A model generated the notes under the pieces. The model did no database searches, was not told the DNA's origin, and saw nothing but the letters and a program-made list of their open reading frames with translations. A stretch of DNA of 64,000 bases from Actinoplanes couchii (lineage in GTDB: Bacteria; Actinomycetota; Actinomycetes; Mycobacteriales; Micromonosporaceae): contig NZ_BOMG01000097.1 in the NCBI RefSeq assembly GCF_016862075.1, forward strand, positions 1-64,000, given 5' to 3'. Shown piece after piece: positions 33,502 to 42,335 of this stretch (its first letter is position 1; each line of letters begins with the position of its first letter). The position numbers were made by a program, and so were the translations under genes.

Positions 33502-33732
33502 TCAGGGTGGGGGCGGGCCCGGGGTGATCTGGGTGAAGGCCTCGGTGATCAGCTGTTCGATCGGGGTGGGGTCGCCGCCGTCGAGGTAGTGCTGCATGGC
33601 TGTGCCGGCGGCGGCCGCGACGAGCCGCGGGTACATGTCGGTGGTCAGGTCGGTGCCGGTGCGTTCGGCGACCGCGGCGGCCAGTTCGGCCTCGGCGTTC
33701 GCGGAGCCCGGTCCTGCACCCCACGCCAACAA
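33502..33732 (-). pseudogene. C-terminal remnant of a TetR-family regulator
   Basis: About 70 codons ending ITPGPPPP look like the last two helices of a TetR ligand domain (AAAVAERTGTDLTTDMYPRLVAAAAGTAMQHYLDGG then PIEQLITEAFTQI). The DNA-binding domain is absent: immediately upstream is the terminator of the padR operon. It joins end to end with the DUF218 remnant, so the pair looks like the scar of a deletion. Confidence 0.55.
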
Positions 33733-33766
33733 AAACCGCGTGCCACGCAGAGATGCGTGGCACGCG
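33731..33766 (-). terminator. Rho-independent terminator of the padR operon
   Basis: CGCGTGCCACGC (33737-33748) and its perfect complement (33755-33766) form a 12-bp stem with loop AGAGAT. Read on the minus strand the stem is followed by GG and five T. It lies 12 bases past the padR stop. Confidence 0.9.
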
Positions 33767-33777
33767 AAAGTTTTGGG

Positions 33778-34107
33778 TCAGGCCAGGCCCGGAACCACCC
33801 TGCCGCGGTCACGCAGCTGGGCCTCGGCGGTGGCCGCGCGGCGGCGCAGCCGTTCGACCTCGGTGGACAGGACTTCGGCGCCGCCGTCGGTGAGCCGGTA
33901 GTAGCGCCGTAGCCGGCCCTCGACCGCCTCCTCACGCTCGACCTCGATCAGGTTCTGGTCGGTGAGCCGGTCCAGAGCGCCGTAGAGGGTGCCGGGCCGC
34001 ATCCGCACCTCACCGTCGGACAGCCCGTCGACGGCCTGGATGATGCCGTAACCGTGCAGCGGCCGGGCCGCGAGGGCGGTCAGGATCAGAAACGTCGGCT
34101 CCTGCAT
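33778..34107 (-). CDS. PadR-family transcriptional regulator
   Basis: 109 aa, the short PadR form. TFLILTALAARPLHGYGIIQAV and VRMRPGTLYGALDRLTDQNLIEVE make the winged helix; the C-terminal helix has EVERLRRRAATAEAQL. The ATG overlaps the stop of the membrane-protein gene (TGATG), so they are co-translated. It probably represses its own operon through the palindrome at 35168-35183. Confidence 0.92.
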   Translation of the reverse strand: MQEPTFLILTALAARPLHGYGIIQAVDGLSDGEVRMRPGTLYGALDRLTDQNLIEVEREEAVEGRLRRYYRLTDGGAEVLSTEVERLRRRAATAEAQLRDRGRVVPGLA

Positions 34108-35150
34108 CAGAGCGCCACCTCCCGCACCGGCGCCGCCGGGCCCGGCCGGGCCCGCGACAGGCCGATCGTAACGCCGGCCAGCAGCAGACCCACGGTGACC
34201 AGGCCGACGTTGGTCCACGCGGTGGCCGGCCACAGCCCGGACATCCAGTCGGGGCCGGCCGGCCAGTAGTGCGACGGCCGCAGCACACTGTGCACGGTCA
34301 GCAGATCCGGGCCGGGCAGGCCGCGCAGCACGGTGACCGTGTTGTCGTACAGCGACCAGACCGGCGCGAACAGCACCGTGAAGGTGGCCACGGCGGCGAC
34401 CGCGGCCTGCCGGGACCGGCGGCGGGCCACCGCGGCGGCGATCAGCCAGCCGCCGAGCGCACCGGCCAGCAGGCCGAGGACCACCGCGGGGCGCAGCAGG
34501 CCGTTGTCGGCGACGTGGATCTCGGCGAACACCGTGTCGGACTCGCCGTGCACGCTGAGCAGCAGACCGTCGCGGGTGGCCTCGAAACCGGTCTCCGGGC
34601 CGGGGATCGGGACGTCGACCTGGTCGGTGGCCCGGGACGGGCCGACCTGCCAGCCGTCGGCGGTCAGCCGGTCGCGGGCGCCGGCCGGATCCCACGCGGC
34701 GTGTTTCACGTCGGCGGACCCCCACAGGTAGCGGCCGGTCAGCGGCGGGCCGGAGGTGACGTCCATCTGCAGGCGGGCCGGGATGCCGGTGACCCGGGTC
34801 AGGACCTCGCGGCCCTGCTCGGCGGCGGGCAGCGCGGTGAACGTCTGCTCGGCCGCCCACGACGCGCCGGCCGCGCCGAGCGCACCGCCGGCCAGCAGCG
34901 CGAGAACCGCCGCGACCCAGGCCAGGGGGCGCCGGGACGGCAGCCGGAACCGCTGGCGCAGCCCGGCGGCGACCAGGAACCAGCAGTCGGACAGCGCCGG
35001 GCGGCGGCGGCCCGGCTCGGTCATCTCCAGCAGGGTGGTGACGATCTCGGCGCCGTGCCGGCGCCGGTAGGACCGTGGATAGGCGTGCAGCAGCCGCCGG
35101 TAGGCGCGCTCGAGAACAGGATCGGCCGGTGGCCAATCGGAGGTCGACAT
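34107..35150 (-). CDS. Membrane protein of a PadR operon
   Basis: 347 aa. The N-terminus (YRRLLHAYPRSYRRRHGAEIVTTLLEMTEP) is the short helical prefix often found on membrane proteins encoded next to PadR genes. Four hydrophobic segments are visible (around 77-97, 218-240, 250-270 and 310-330), with a ~115-residue extracytoplasmic part between the first two. No enzymatic motif. First gene of the operon, apparently made from a leaderless transcript. Confidence 0.78.
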   Translation of the reverse strand: MSTSDWPPADPVLERAYRRLLHAYPRSYRRRHGAEIVTTLLEMTEPGRRRPALSDCWFLVAAGLRQRFRLPSRRPLAWVAAVLALLAGGALGAAGASWAAEQTFTALPAAEQGREVLTRVTGIPARLQMDVTSGPPLTGRYLWGSADVKHAAWDPAGARDRLTADGWQVGPSRATDQVDVPIPGPETGFEATRDGLLLSVHGESDTVFAEIHVADNGLLRPAVVLGLLAGALGGWLIAAAVARRRSRQAAVAAVATFTVLFAPVWSLYDNTVTVLRGLPGPDLLTVHSVLRPSHYWPAGPDWMSGLWPATAWTNVGLVTVGLLLAGVTIGLSRARPGPAAPVREVAL

Positions 35151-35156
35151 CCCCCC

Positions 35157-35185
35157 ACATTAAGAGAGTCGTTATATATCGTCAA
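35157..35185 (-). promoter_or_regulatory. Promoter with overlapping PadR-like palindrome
   Basis: On the minus strand TTGACG (35185-35180) is followed 17 bases later by TAATGT (35162-35157), a near-consensus sigma-70-type promoter. The -10 box ends 6 bases before the ATG at 35150, so transcription would start at or beside the A of the ATG. The spacer holds the symmetric GTCGTTATATATCGTC (35168-35183, 12 of 16 positions), whose TATATA centre fits PadR-family operators. Confidence 0.65.
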
Positions 35186-35259
35186 CCGAGTGGTGAATTG
35201 TGGTTGCGGCCGGCGACGGCGGGGGAGCAGAGTGGAAGTCACCCGACGTGAGGAGTTCC

Positions 35260-35307
35260 GGTGCTCTGAGAGACACACCCCCGTGTCGCCCCCACCCTCT
35301 GAGCACC
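35260..35307 (+). promoter_or_regulatory. Structured leader before the ABC-F gene
   Basis: GGTGCTC (35260-35266) pairs with GAGCACC (35301-35307), enclosing a second stem GACAC/GTGTC (35272-35276 with 35283-35287). The outer stem ends one base before the AGGAG ribosome site (35309-35312 region). Several ABC-F resistance genes are controlled by ribosome-stalling attenuators; that is the possible role here. Confidence 0.45.
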
Positions 35308-35318
35308 AGGAGTCCGTC

Positions 35319-36887
35319 TTGCCCCACCTCAAAGCCACCGGCCTCGGCCACGCCCACGACGGCGACCCGCTGTTCACCGGCCTCGACCTGACCCTGCGCC
35401 CCGGCGACCGGATCGGCGTCGTCGGCCCCAACGGCGCCGGCAAGACCACCCTGCTGCGCATCCTCGCCGGTGAACTGCACCCCACCTTCGGGGTGGTGAC
35501 CACCGAGGCCCGCATCGGCTACGTGCCGCAGCGCATGCCCGACCCGTCCGGCACCGTCGGCGCCTACCTGACCAGCGGCCTCGGCGAACTCGCCACGGTC
35601 CTCACCCGCATGCGGGAGCTGGAGAAACGCCTGGAGACCGAGGACGTCCTCGACGAGTACGCGACGGTCCAGGACCGCTGGACCACCCTGCAGGGCTGGA
35701 CCGCCGAGACCCGCCTCACCGAGATCCGCCAGCGCCTGGACATCGACCACCTCGACGACCAGCTCACCCTGGCATGCATCAGCGGCGGCGAGCAGGCCCG
35801 GCTGCTGCTCGCCCGCGCCCTGCTGGACACCCCCGACCTGCTGCTGCTGGACGAGCCCACCAACCACCTCGACGGTGAGGGCGCCGCCTGGCTACGGCAG
35901 TGGCTGCGCGACTACGACGGGGGAGTCCTCGCCGTCAGCCACGACCGGGCGTTCCTCGACGAGACCGTCACCCGCATCGTCGAACTCGACGGCATCGACG
36001 AACAACCCCACGACTACCCCGGCGGCGGCTACACCGCCTACCGCGACGTCAAACAGCGCCGCTGGGAGAAACTGCTGCTCGACTACGAGGCCCAGGAGAA
36101 GGACCGGCGCCGATGGGAAGCCGACATCGAACGGACCAAGGGCTACGCCATGGGCGTGGAGAACGCCGACCGCTCCAGCGCCGCCGCCCCGCACCTGCGC
36201 CGCGTCGCCCGTCTCGTGGCCCGCAAGGCGAAGGTGCGGGAACGGCGGCTGCGCCGGCAGATGGCGTCGGTCGCGTGGATCGCCCGGCCCCGCACCCGGC
36301 CGCCGCTGACCCTGGCGTTCCCGGCTGACACCGGCGACGACGTCCTCAAGATCCGCGGCCTGTCCGTGCGGGACCTGCTGCGTGACATCGACCTGGACAT
36401 CACCCGCGGCGACCGGATCCTCATCACCGGCCGTAACGGCGCCGGCAAGACCAGCCTGCTGCGCGCCATCGCCGCCGGCCACAGCGACGAGGTGGCCGTG
36501 CTCCCGCAGACCGACGACGGGCTGCGCGACGCCACCACCGTGATGGACTTCTTCCGCGCCCGCGTGCCCGTCTACGCCGACGACGCCGAGAAACTCCTGC
36601 ACGGCCACCAGTTCGACGACGACCAGTGGGACAGCCCGGTGAAGGACCTGTCCTCCGGGGAGTTACGGCGGCTGCTGCTCGCCGTCCTGGTCAACAGCCC
36701 CGCCCGGATCCTGCTGCTCGACGAACCCACCAACCACCTCGACTTCGCCGCCCTCGACGTCATCGAAGAAGCCCTGCGCCGCTACCGGGGCACCCTGCTC
36801 GTGGTGTCGCACGACAGGTACTTCGCCGACGCGATCGGGCACACCCGGCACTGGCATGTCACCGGCGGACACGTGATCGAGAACTGA
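35319..36887 (+). CDS. ABC-F ATPase (ribosome-protection type)
   Basis: 522 aa from a TTG six bases after AGGAG. Two ABC domains and no membrane segments: Walker A GPNGAGKTTLL and GRNGAGKTSLL, signatures SGGEQARLLLARAL and LSSGELRRLLLAVL, and LLLLDEPTNHLD twice. The linker between domains (about residues 230-330) is Arg-rich and helical, as in ABC-F proteins that reach into the ribosome. Members either give macrolide, lincosamide or pleuromutilin resistance or assist translation; the two cannot be separated by eye. An in-frame GTG upstream (35232) would give an Arg-rich extension and is less likely. Confidence 0.92.
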   Translation: MPHLKATGLGHAHDGDPLFTGLDLTLRPGDRIGVVGPNGAGKTTLLRILAGELHPTFGVVTTEARIGYVPQRMPDPSGTVGAYLTSGLGELATVLTRMRELEKRLETEDVLDEYATVQDRWTTLQGWTAETRLTEIRQRLDIDHLDDQLTLACISGGEQARLLLARALLDTPDLLLLDEPTNHLDGEGAAWLRQWLRDYDGGVLAVSHDRAFLDETVTRIVELDGIDEQPHDYPGGGYTAYRDVKQRRWEKLLLDYEAQEKDRRRWEADIERTKGYAMGVENADRSSAAAPHLRRVARLVARKAKVRERRLRRQMASVAWIARPRTRPPLTLAFPADTGDDVLKIRGLSVRDLLRDIDLDITRGDRILITGRNGAGKTSLLRAIAAGHSDEVAVLPQTDDGLRDATTVMDFFRARVPVYADDAEKLLHGHQFDDDQWDSPVKDLSSGELRRLLLAVLVNSPARILLLDEPTNHLDFAALDVIEEALRRYRGTLLVVSHDRYFADAIGHTRHWHVTGGHVIEN

Positions 36888-36900
36888 CACACTGACCGGC

Positions 36901-37827
36901 ATGTCGCTGCAACCCCACCAGTCCTGGACACCCGCGCTACCCGGCACGGCACACCAGTTCACCGAAGCCTGGCTGGCCAACCGGCGACTGTCCGAACACA
37001 CCCGCACCGCCTACCGCCGCGACGTCACCACCTGGCTGAGCTGGTGCGACGGCCGCGGCCTGGAACCGCTGCGGGCCACGTTCCTGGACGTCAACGCGTA
37101 CGCCCGGCAATTGGAACTGCGTCTGGCCCCGGCGACCGTGGCCCGCAAACTGTCCGGAGTGTCCAGCTGGTACGACTTCCTGGTCAAACTCCAGGCCGTC
37201 ACCACCAACCCGGTCGGCGGCGCCGACCGGCCCTACGTCGACCGCGACCACTCCGCCACCCTCGGCCTGACCCCCACCGAAGTCGACGACCTCCTGCACG
37301 CCGCCGCCGCGGCCGGGCCCCGCAGTCACGCCATGCTCACCCTGCTGGCCGACCTCGGGCTGCGCGTCAGTGAACTGGTCGGCCTCGACCTGACCGACAT
37401 GGGCACCGAACGCGGGCACCGCACCGTCCGGTTCATCGCCAAAGGCGGCAAAGCCCGCCGCCGCGCCCTCACCCCCAGCACCGCGGCCGTGCTGGATGCG
37501 TGGCTGACCGAACGCGGCCTGGCACCCGGCCCGTTGTTCCGGACCTCCACCGGCGGCCGCGTCGACCGGCACGCCGTCTTCCGGCTCATCCGCCGCCTCG
37601 CCGCGACCGCCGGCATCACCGAAGCCGACCGGCTGTCCCCGCACTCGTTACGGCACGCGTTCGCCACCACCGCCCGCGCCGAAGGGGTTCCCCTCGAAGA
37701 CGTCCAGGACGCCATGGGACACGCCGACCCCCGCACCACCCGGCGCTACGACCGTGACCGCCACAACCTCGACCGTGACCCCGCGTACACGATCGCCGCG
37801 GCCCGTGCCCGCCGCAACAGCGCGTGA
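36901..37827 (+). CDS. Tyrosine recombinase, XerD-like
   Basis: 308 aa. SAM-like N-terminal core-binding domain (residues 16-105), then the catalytic domain with Arg155 (LRVSELVG), Lys in AKGGK (181-184), His248 and Arg251 (PHSLRHAF), His274 (GHADPRTT) and nucleophile Tyr283 (RRYDR). All catalytic residues are present. It starts 13 bases after the ABC-F stop. No att-like repeats, tRNA gene or cargo boundary was found around it, so it may be a solitary recombinase and not part of a mobile element. Confidence 0.9.
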   Translation: MSLQPHQSWTPALPGTAHQFTEAWLANRRLSEHTRTAYRRDVTTWLSWCDGRGLEPLRATFLDVNAYARQLELRLAPATVARKLSGVSSWYDFLVKLQAVTTNPVGGADRPYVDRDHSATLGLTPTEVDDLLHAAAAAGPRSHAMLTLLADLGLRVSELVGLDLTDMGTERGHRTVRFIAKGGKARRRALTPSTAAVLDAWLTERGLAPGPLFRTSTGGRVDRHAVFRLIRRLAATAGITEADRLSPHSLRHAFATTARAEGVPLEDVQDAMGHADPRTTRRYDRDRHNLDRDPAYTIAAARARRNSA

Positions 37828-37885
37828 GGAAAACCCCTATGCTCTGAACCCGGTCACGACCAATCGCGGGCGGGAAGAACACACT

Positions 37886-38734
37886 TTGGCTACCGAAATG
37901 AGTATCGTCGAGGCGGTGATCCTCGGCGCCGTCGAGGGCATCACCGAATTCCTCCCGGTGTCCTCCACCGGGCACCTGACGATCCTGGAGAAACTGTTCG
38001 GCCACACCATCGACGACCCGGACATCACCGCCTTCACGGTGATCATCCAGTCCGGTGCGGTGCTGGCCACCATCCTGTTCCTGCGCAAGGACATCGCCCG
38101 CGTCGTCCCGGCGTTCTTCCGGGGCCTGTTCGACAAGCAACAACGCGACAACCCGGACTTCCGGTTCGGGTGGGGCGCCCTGCTCGGCTCCATCCCGATC
38201 GTGATCGCCGCCCTGCTGTTCAAGGACGCCGTCGAAGGCACCCTGCGCAGCCTCTGGTTCGTCGCCGGCGCCCTGATCATCTGGTCCGGGGTGATGGCGT
38301 TCGCCGACCACGCCGCCACCCAGGTCCGTAAACAGGACGACGTCACCTGGAAGGACACGCTGATCATCGGCACCGTCCAGTGTCTGGCCCTGATCCCCGG
38401 CGTGTCCCGCTCCGGCGCCACCATGTCCGCCGGCCTGCTGCGCGACCTGGACCGGGTCACCGTCACGAAACTGTCGTTCTTCCTGTCCATCCCGGCCCTG
38501 ACCGGCGCGTCGATCCTGCAGGGCGTGCAGGAGTACGACCGGATCTCCACCGGTGTCGGCTGGACCAACACGATCGTCGCGACCGTGGTCAGCTTCGTGG
38601 TGGCGTACGCCTCGGTGACCTGGCTGTTGAAGTTCGTGTCCAAGCACTCCTACAGCGTGTTCATCTTCTACCGGCTCGCCCTCGGCTCGCTGCTGCTGGT
38701 CCTGCTCGCGACCGGCACCATCGACCACAAATAG
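37886..38734 (+). CDS. uppP: Undecaprenyl-diphosphatase
   Basis: 282 aa from a TTG with GGGAAG nine bases upstream; an ATG four codons later (37898) lacks a ribosome site. Both UppP signatures are present: GAVEGITEFLPVSSTGHL near the start and PGVSRSGATMSAGLL in the middle. About eight membrane segments. The enzyme recycles undecaprenyl pyrophosphate, the lipid carrier of peptidoglycan synthesis, and extra copies give bacitracin resistance. Confidence 0.95.
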   Translation: MATEMSIVEAVILGAVEGITEFLPVSSTGHLTILEKLFGHTIDDPDITAFTVIIQSGAVLATILFLRKDIARVVPAFFRGLFDKQQRDNPDFRFGWGALLGSIPIVIAALLFKDAVEGTLRSLWFVAGALIIWSGVMAFADHAATQVRKQDDVTWKDTLIIGTVQCLALIPGVSRSGATMSAGLLRDLDRVTVTKLSFFLSIPALTGASILQGVQEYDRISTGVGWTNTIVATVVSFVVAYASVTWLLKFVSKHSYSVFIFYRLALGSLLLVLLATGTIDHK

Positions 38735-38744
38735 CTGGCTTGAA

Positions 38745-38783
38745 ACACGGCGCCCGTCCCGATGATCGGGGCGGGCGTCGTGT
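38745..38783. terminator. Terminator between uppP and the convergent hydrolase
   Basis: ACACGGCGCCCGTCCC (38745-38760) pairs with GGGGCGGGCGTCGTGT (38768-38783) allowing two G-U pairs. It begins 10 bases after the uppP stop and ends at the stop of the convergent gene, so it can act both ways. Confidence 0.75.
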
Positions 38784-39274
38784 CATTCCGCGGCCAGCCG
38801 GGCGAGGAGTTTCTCGCCGTCGGGCCACGGCCCGAAACCCGACGACGAGTCCAGATGACCCACCGGACCGGCGTCGATCACCTCGCCACCCCACGCTGTG
38901 GCGTAAGCCACCCCGTCCTCGAATGAACATTGCGGGTCGTCGCGGGAAACAACGAGCAACGAGCGGAACGGCAACCGCTCCCGCGGCGCGTCCTCGACCA
39001 ACGGCGGCGTCACCAACAGTGCCGCCACCACCGGACCGGCATGCTCCCGCGCCCAGTGCGCCACCGTCAGACACCCCGCACTGTGCGCCACCAGCACCGC
39101 CGGCTCCTCCGACGACACCAGCACGCTCTGTAACGCGGCCACCCGGTCGGCGAACATCACAGGCGTGCCCGGCGGCTCCGGCGCCCACGTGAACCCGCGC
39201 CGGCGCGCCCACTGCCGCGACCAATGATTGCCGAACGGCACCCCGCGGCCGGGCACCAGCAGAAAACGGGTCAC
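38783..39274 (-). CDS. RBBP9/YdeN-like serine hydrolase
   Basis: 163 aa from a GTG. FLLVPGRGVPFGNHWSRQWA, the nucleophile VAHSAGCLTVAHW and the His in GPVGHLDSSSGFGPW match the small RBBP9/YdeN alpha/beta hydrolases, including their final G-W-P segment. An ATG 8 codons upstream (39298) is possible but would add a sequence foreign to the family. Substrate unknown. Confidence 0.85.
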   Translation of the reverse strand: MTRFLLVPGRGVPFGNHWSRQWARRRGFTWAPEPPGTPVMFADRVAALQSVLVSSEEPAVLVAHSAGCLTVAHWAREHAGPVVAALLVTPPLVEDAPRERLPFRSLLVVSRDDPQCSFEDGVAYATAWGGEVIDAGPVGHLDSSSGFGPWPDGEKLLARLAAE

Positions 39275-39330
39275 CCGCAGGAGCGTAGCGGCAAACATGA
39301 ATGTGTGCCGGGAGGCGTAGGGTCGAAGCC

Positions 39331-40044
39331 GTGCCCGATCCGATCTTCGCCCACCCGCGACTGGCCGCCGTCTACGACACCTTCGACGGCGAACGCCACG
39401 ACCTCGACGCCTACCAGGAGATAGTCGCCGAACTGGAGGCCGCCGAGATCCTCGACGTCGGCTGCGGCACCGGCTGCCTGGCCCTGCGCCTGACCGCAAC
39501 CGGTCACACCGTCACCGGCTACGACCCCGCACAGGCGTCGCTGGACGTGGCCCGCGGCAAACCCGGCGCCGACCGGGTCACCTGGACCGACACACTGCCC
39601 GACGGCCCGTTCGACCTGGCCGTGATGACCGCCAACGTCGCCGACGTGTTCACCACCGACGACCAGTGGCACACCATCCTGCGCGACATCCACACCCGGC
39701 TGCGGCCCGGCGGCCACCTGGTGTTCGAAACCCGCCGCCCCGAATACCGGGTCTGGGACGAATGGGCCACCGGCACCGAGGCACACACCCGCGACGTCCC
39801 CGGCGTCGGCCCGGTCGAACGCCGCCGCCGGCTCACCGGCGTCCACCTGCCGCTGGTGTCGTTCCGCTACACGTGGACGTTCCCCGGCGGCGACACCCTG
39901 ACCTCCGACTCCACCCTGCGTTTCCGCGACCGCAACGAACTCGACGACACCCTGGCCGCCAGCGGCTTCCAGATCGTCGACGTCCGCCAGGCACCGGACC
40001 GGCCGGCCCGCGAACGGGTGTTCCTCTGCCAGAAACCCTTTTGA
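39331..40044 (+). CDS. Class I SAM-dependent methyltransferase
   Basis: 237 aa from a GTG. Motif I ILDVGCGTGCLALRLTATGHTVTGYDP binds SAM; LDVARGKPGADRVTWTD, FDLAVMTANVADVFTTDDQW and LRPGGHLVFETRRP follow in normal order. The C-terminal beta segment (VSFRYTWTFPGGDTLTSDSTLRF) is typical of the methyltransferase-25 group. No partner gene indicates a substrate. Confidence 0.9.
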   Translation: MPDPIFAHPRLAAVYDTFDGERHDLDAYQEIVAELEAAEILDVGCGTGCLALRLTATGHTVTGYDPAQASLDVARGKPGADRVTWTDTLPDGPFDLAVMTANVADVFTTDDQWHTILRDIHTRLRPGGHLVFETRRPEYRVWDEWATGTEAHTRDVPGVGPVERRRRLTGVHLPLVSFRYTWTFPGGDTLTSDSTLRFRDRNELDDTLAASGFQIVDVRQAPDRPARERVFLCQKPF

Positions 40045-40233
40045 AGTACGAGTTGACCACGCTCCCGTGGCGGCCCCGCGAGGCAGGCGGCCCGTCCCGG
40101 CCGCCCCGCGACCGCCGGGGGCGGATGCGACCGTCACCGTGATCCCGCACCGTCGCCGGCTCGCTTCCTCCACGACGGCGATGCCGTCGCCTGCGGGCGG
40201 AACGGTGTTGACCATGGGCGGCAGAATGCGGCC

Positions 40234-40950
40234 GTGACGCCGATCCGACCGGTCCTCGCCGGGATCCTCCTCGCACTGCTGGCCTACGCCGGCGACGACA
40301 TCGACCTCGGCCTGGACTTCTGGACCGCGATGATGCTGTCCGCCGTCACCAGCAGCGGCCTGACCTGGGGACTGGCCGCCTTCCTGATCGCCCGCACCAC
40401 CGGCACCCGGCGGCAGGCGATGCGGAACGCCACCGTCCTGCTGGCCACCGCCACCGTCACCTACTACCTGATGATCGTGCTGATCAGCCGCCGCTGGTCC
40501 GGAGGCACCCTGCAGGACGGCAGCTCCGCCGACCGGTACGGCCTGACCCACATCGCCGTCATGACCGGCGTATGGCTGGCCGGATCACTGGCCGCCGGCG
40601 CCCTGCTCGGCATCCTGGCCCACACCGTCCGCCACCGCTGCGGCCCACCAGCGGCGATGGCAGCGGGCGCCGCGTGCGGGCTGCTGGCCTCCGAATCCGG
40701 CTACCACCTGCTGCGCAACCCACCCGCCGAACTGATGGAACTGTTCCAGTCCGGAGCCCGCGAGTTCTACGGCCCACTGTGGCCCACCGACATGATCGGC
40801 CTCATCGTCCCGATGCTGATCCTGGCCTGGCTGGCCACCCGCCACCGCCTGTGGCCGCACTGGCCGGCCCTGCTGCTGACCGCCGCCGCAACCACCGTCG
40901 CCGCCGCCCTGCTGTGGCTGACCACAGCACTGATCGCCCACTACGTCTGA
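40234..40950 (+). CDS. Integral membrane protein (DUF6518-like)
   Basis: 238 aa from a GTG, about six hydrophobic segments spread evenly. GIGL-type charged residues are few; a loop with RRWSGGTLQDGSSADRYG and another with PPAELMELFQSGAREFYGPLWPTD lie between helices. It resembles actinobacterial membrane proteins of unknown role. The 190 bases before it hold only a small inverted repeat (GGCGATGCCGTCGCC) and no gene. Confidence 0.75.
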   Translation: MTPIRPVLAGILLALLAYAGDDIDLGLDFWTAMMLSAVTSSGLTWGLAAFLIARTTGTRRQAMRNATVLLATATVTYYLMIVLISRRWSGGTLQDGSSADRYGLTHIAVMTGVWLAGSLAAGALLGILAHTVRHRCGPPAAMAAGAACGLLASESGYHLLRNPPAELMELFQSGAREFYGPLWPTDMIGLIVPMLILAWLATRHRLWPHWPALLLTAAATTVAAALLWLTTALIAHYV

Positions 40951-41027
40951 CCCCAGCCCCGGTCGCGGTGCACGTTGCCGCGGCGGAGTCGTCCACCTGC
41001 CCGGCAACCGCCGCCGGGCGGGGGCGG

Positions 41028-41624
41028 TCAGTGACCGGCTGCCAACGGAATGAGCAGCCACCGCGCGAAGCGGCTCTCATCGTCGAGTTCGGTGAACCAG
41101 CGGACCTTCAGCCGGTAGGCCGCCACACCCTCAGTGCTGATCAGCAACCCCGGGCCGGCGCCCCGCGGCGGCGGCCCGTGCTCCGCCGGGACCGGGCCGG
41201 GCCGCGCCCGCTCGAACGGATTCGCGAACTCCCCGTCGCCGTCGGCCGCCGCGGTGAAGACGGCCAGTTCGCTGCTGTCGACACCGACCACGGCACCGTC
41301 GAGGTCGTCCTCATCGGGACAGGCCAACGCCGCCGCCAGCGCCATCCGGTAGTCCGGCCCGCCGGCCTGCACGAACGCCAGCACGCCGGACTCACTCCGG
41401 AAAACCTCGATCCAGCTGTCGTCCCGCACGACACCGTCCCCGCCGACCAGAACCGCCGTCCGCGTGCCGACCACGAGCCCGGTCTCCCGCGGCGTCAACT
41501 CCAGAGTGCGATCGAACTCCTCGTCGCTGTCTCCCCGCCAGTCGCCCCGGCCGGCACTGTCGATGGCGAGGAACTGTTCACCGTTGGTCCACAGCCGCCC
41601 GACATGAATCCACTCGTCCCGCAT
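41028..41624 (-). CDS. Uncharacterised acidic protein
   Basis: 198 aa from an ATG (MRDEWIHVGRLW). Rich in Asp and Glu in the middle; no signal, membrane helix or motif recognised. The C-terminal half has a beta pattern (GLLISTEGVAAYRLKVRWFTEL). Monocistronic by position. Confidence 0.65.
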   Translation of the reverse strand: MRDEWIHVGRLWTNGEQFLAIDSAGRGDWRGDSDEEFDRTLELTPRETGLVVGTRTAVLVGGDGVVRDDSWIEVFRSESGVLAFVQAGGPDYRMALAAALACPDEDDLDGAVVGVDSSELAVFTAAADGDGEFANPFERARPGPVPAEHGPPPRGAGPGLLISTEGVAAYRLKVRWFTELDDESRFARWLLIPLAAGH

Positions 41625-41744
41625 CGAGTCAGTATCTCGACGAGCCCCCTGGTATCCGTTCCCGGGCCGGGACTGCCTCGCCGGTGGACGACACCGAGCC
41701 GAACAGGTGGTCCCCGCAGTATCCGGGCCGGATCCGAAGGCCGA

Positions 41745-42335
41745 TCACCGCGCCACGGCAGCGTTCAGCAGTGAGGGCCACCGGTCCGCGGCCCACTCCG
41801 GCCAGCCCGGCCAGCCCGGCGGTGGGGCCGGGATGGCGTCGCCGGCGAGTTCGGCGCGGTCGGGTGGCTGGAACTGGCGGCGCCACGAGATGAGGTCGGC
41901 CTCGGTCATCGGGACCGTCGTGTGCGGGGCCGTTGCCTGGCGGTGGGCGATGCGGGCGCGTTGAACATCAGGCGTGACGGGCAGATAGACCACCCGGCAG
42001 CCGGCGCCGGTCGTCGACGCGAGCCAGCGCAGGGCCGAGCGTTCGTCGCGGCTCCAGAGACCGAAGTCGAGGACGACGGGGGTGCCCAGGTGCAGTGCTT
42101 CCAGGGCCAGGGTGATGAGCCGGCCTTCCAGGGCGTCACGTTTGCCGGGGACGTCCAGCTCGCCGAACAGGGGGAGCATCCACTCGTCGGGGGTCAGCCG
42201 TAACGCGCGGTGCTCGGTGGCCAACTCTTCGGCGCGGGTGGTCTTGCCGGCTCCGGGGAGGCCGACCATCAGCAGGAGCTGGGGCGGCGTACCGGCAAAG
42301 GGAAGTTGATCTTCGAGTGGGTGTTGTGGCGACAT
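41745..42335 (-). CDS. P-loop kinase / ATPase (zeta-toxin or AAA_33-like)
   Basis: 196 aa from an ATG with GGAGAG upstream. LLLMVGLPGAGKTTRAEELA is the Walker A loop, DEWM the first acidic site, VVLDFGLWSRDERSALRWLA the strand and lid, and VYLPVTPDVQRARIAHRQ the base-binding end. Small kinases of this type phosphorylate nucleosides, antibiotics or UDP-sugars. No antitoxin gene is beside it, so zeta-toxin function is unlikely. Confidence 0.85.
   Translation of the reverse strand: MSPQHPLEDQLPFAGTPPQLLLMVGLPGAGKTTRAEELATEHRALRLTPDEWMLPLFGELDVPGKRDALEGRLITLALEALHLGTPVVLDFGLWSRDERSALRWLASTTGAGCRVVYLPVTPDVQRARIAHRQATAPHTTVPMTEADLISWRRQFQPPDRAELAGDAIPAPPPGWPGWPEWAADRWPSLLNAAVAR

Noticed and set aside
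34269..35318. ABC-F reading with a long N-terminal extension
   Set aside because: It would be antisense to the PadR-operon membrane gene; the TTG with AGGAG fits the family start.
36901..37827. Integrative element around the XerD-like gene
   Set aside because: No att-like direct repeats, tRNA gene or phage cargo; neighbours (ABC-F, uppP) look native.
41745..42335. Zeta-toxin call for the P-loop protein
   Set aside because: No epsilon antitoxin or toxin-type neighbour; small kinases of this fold are common.
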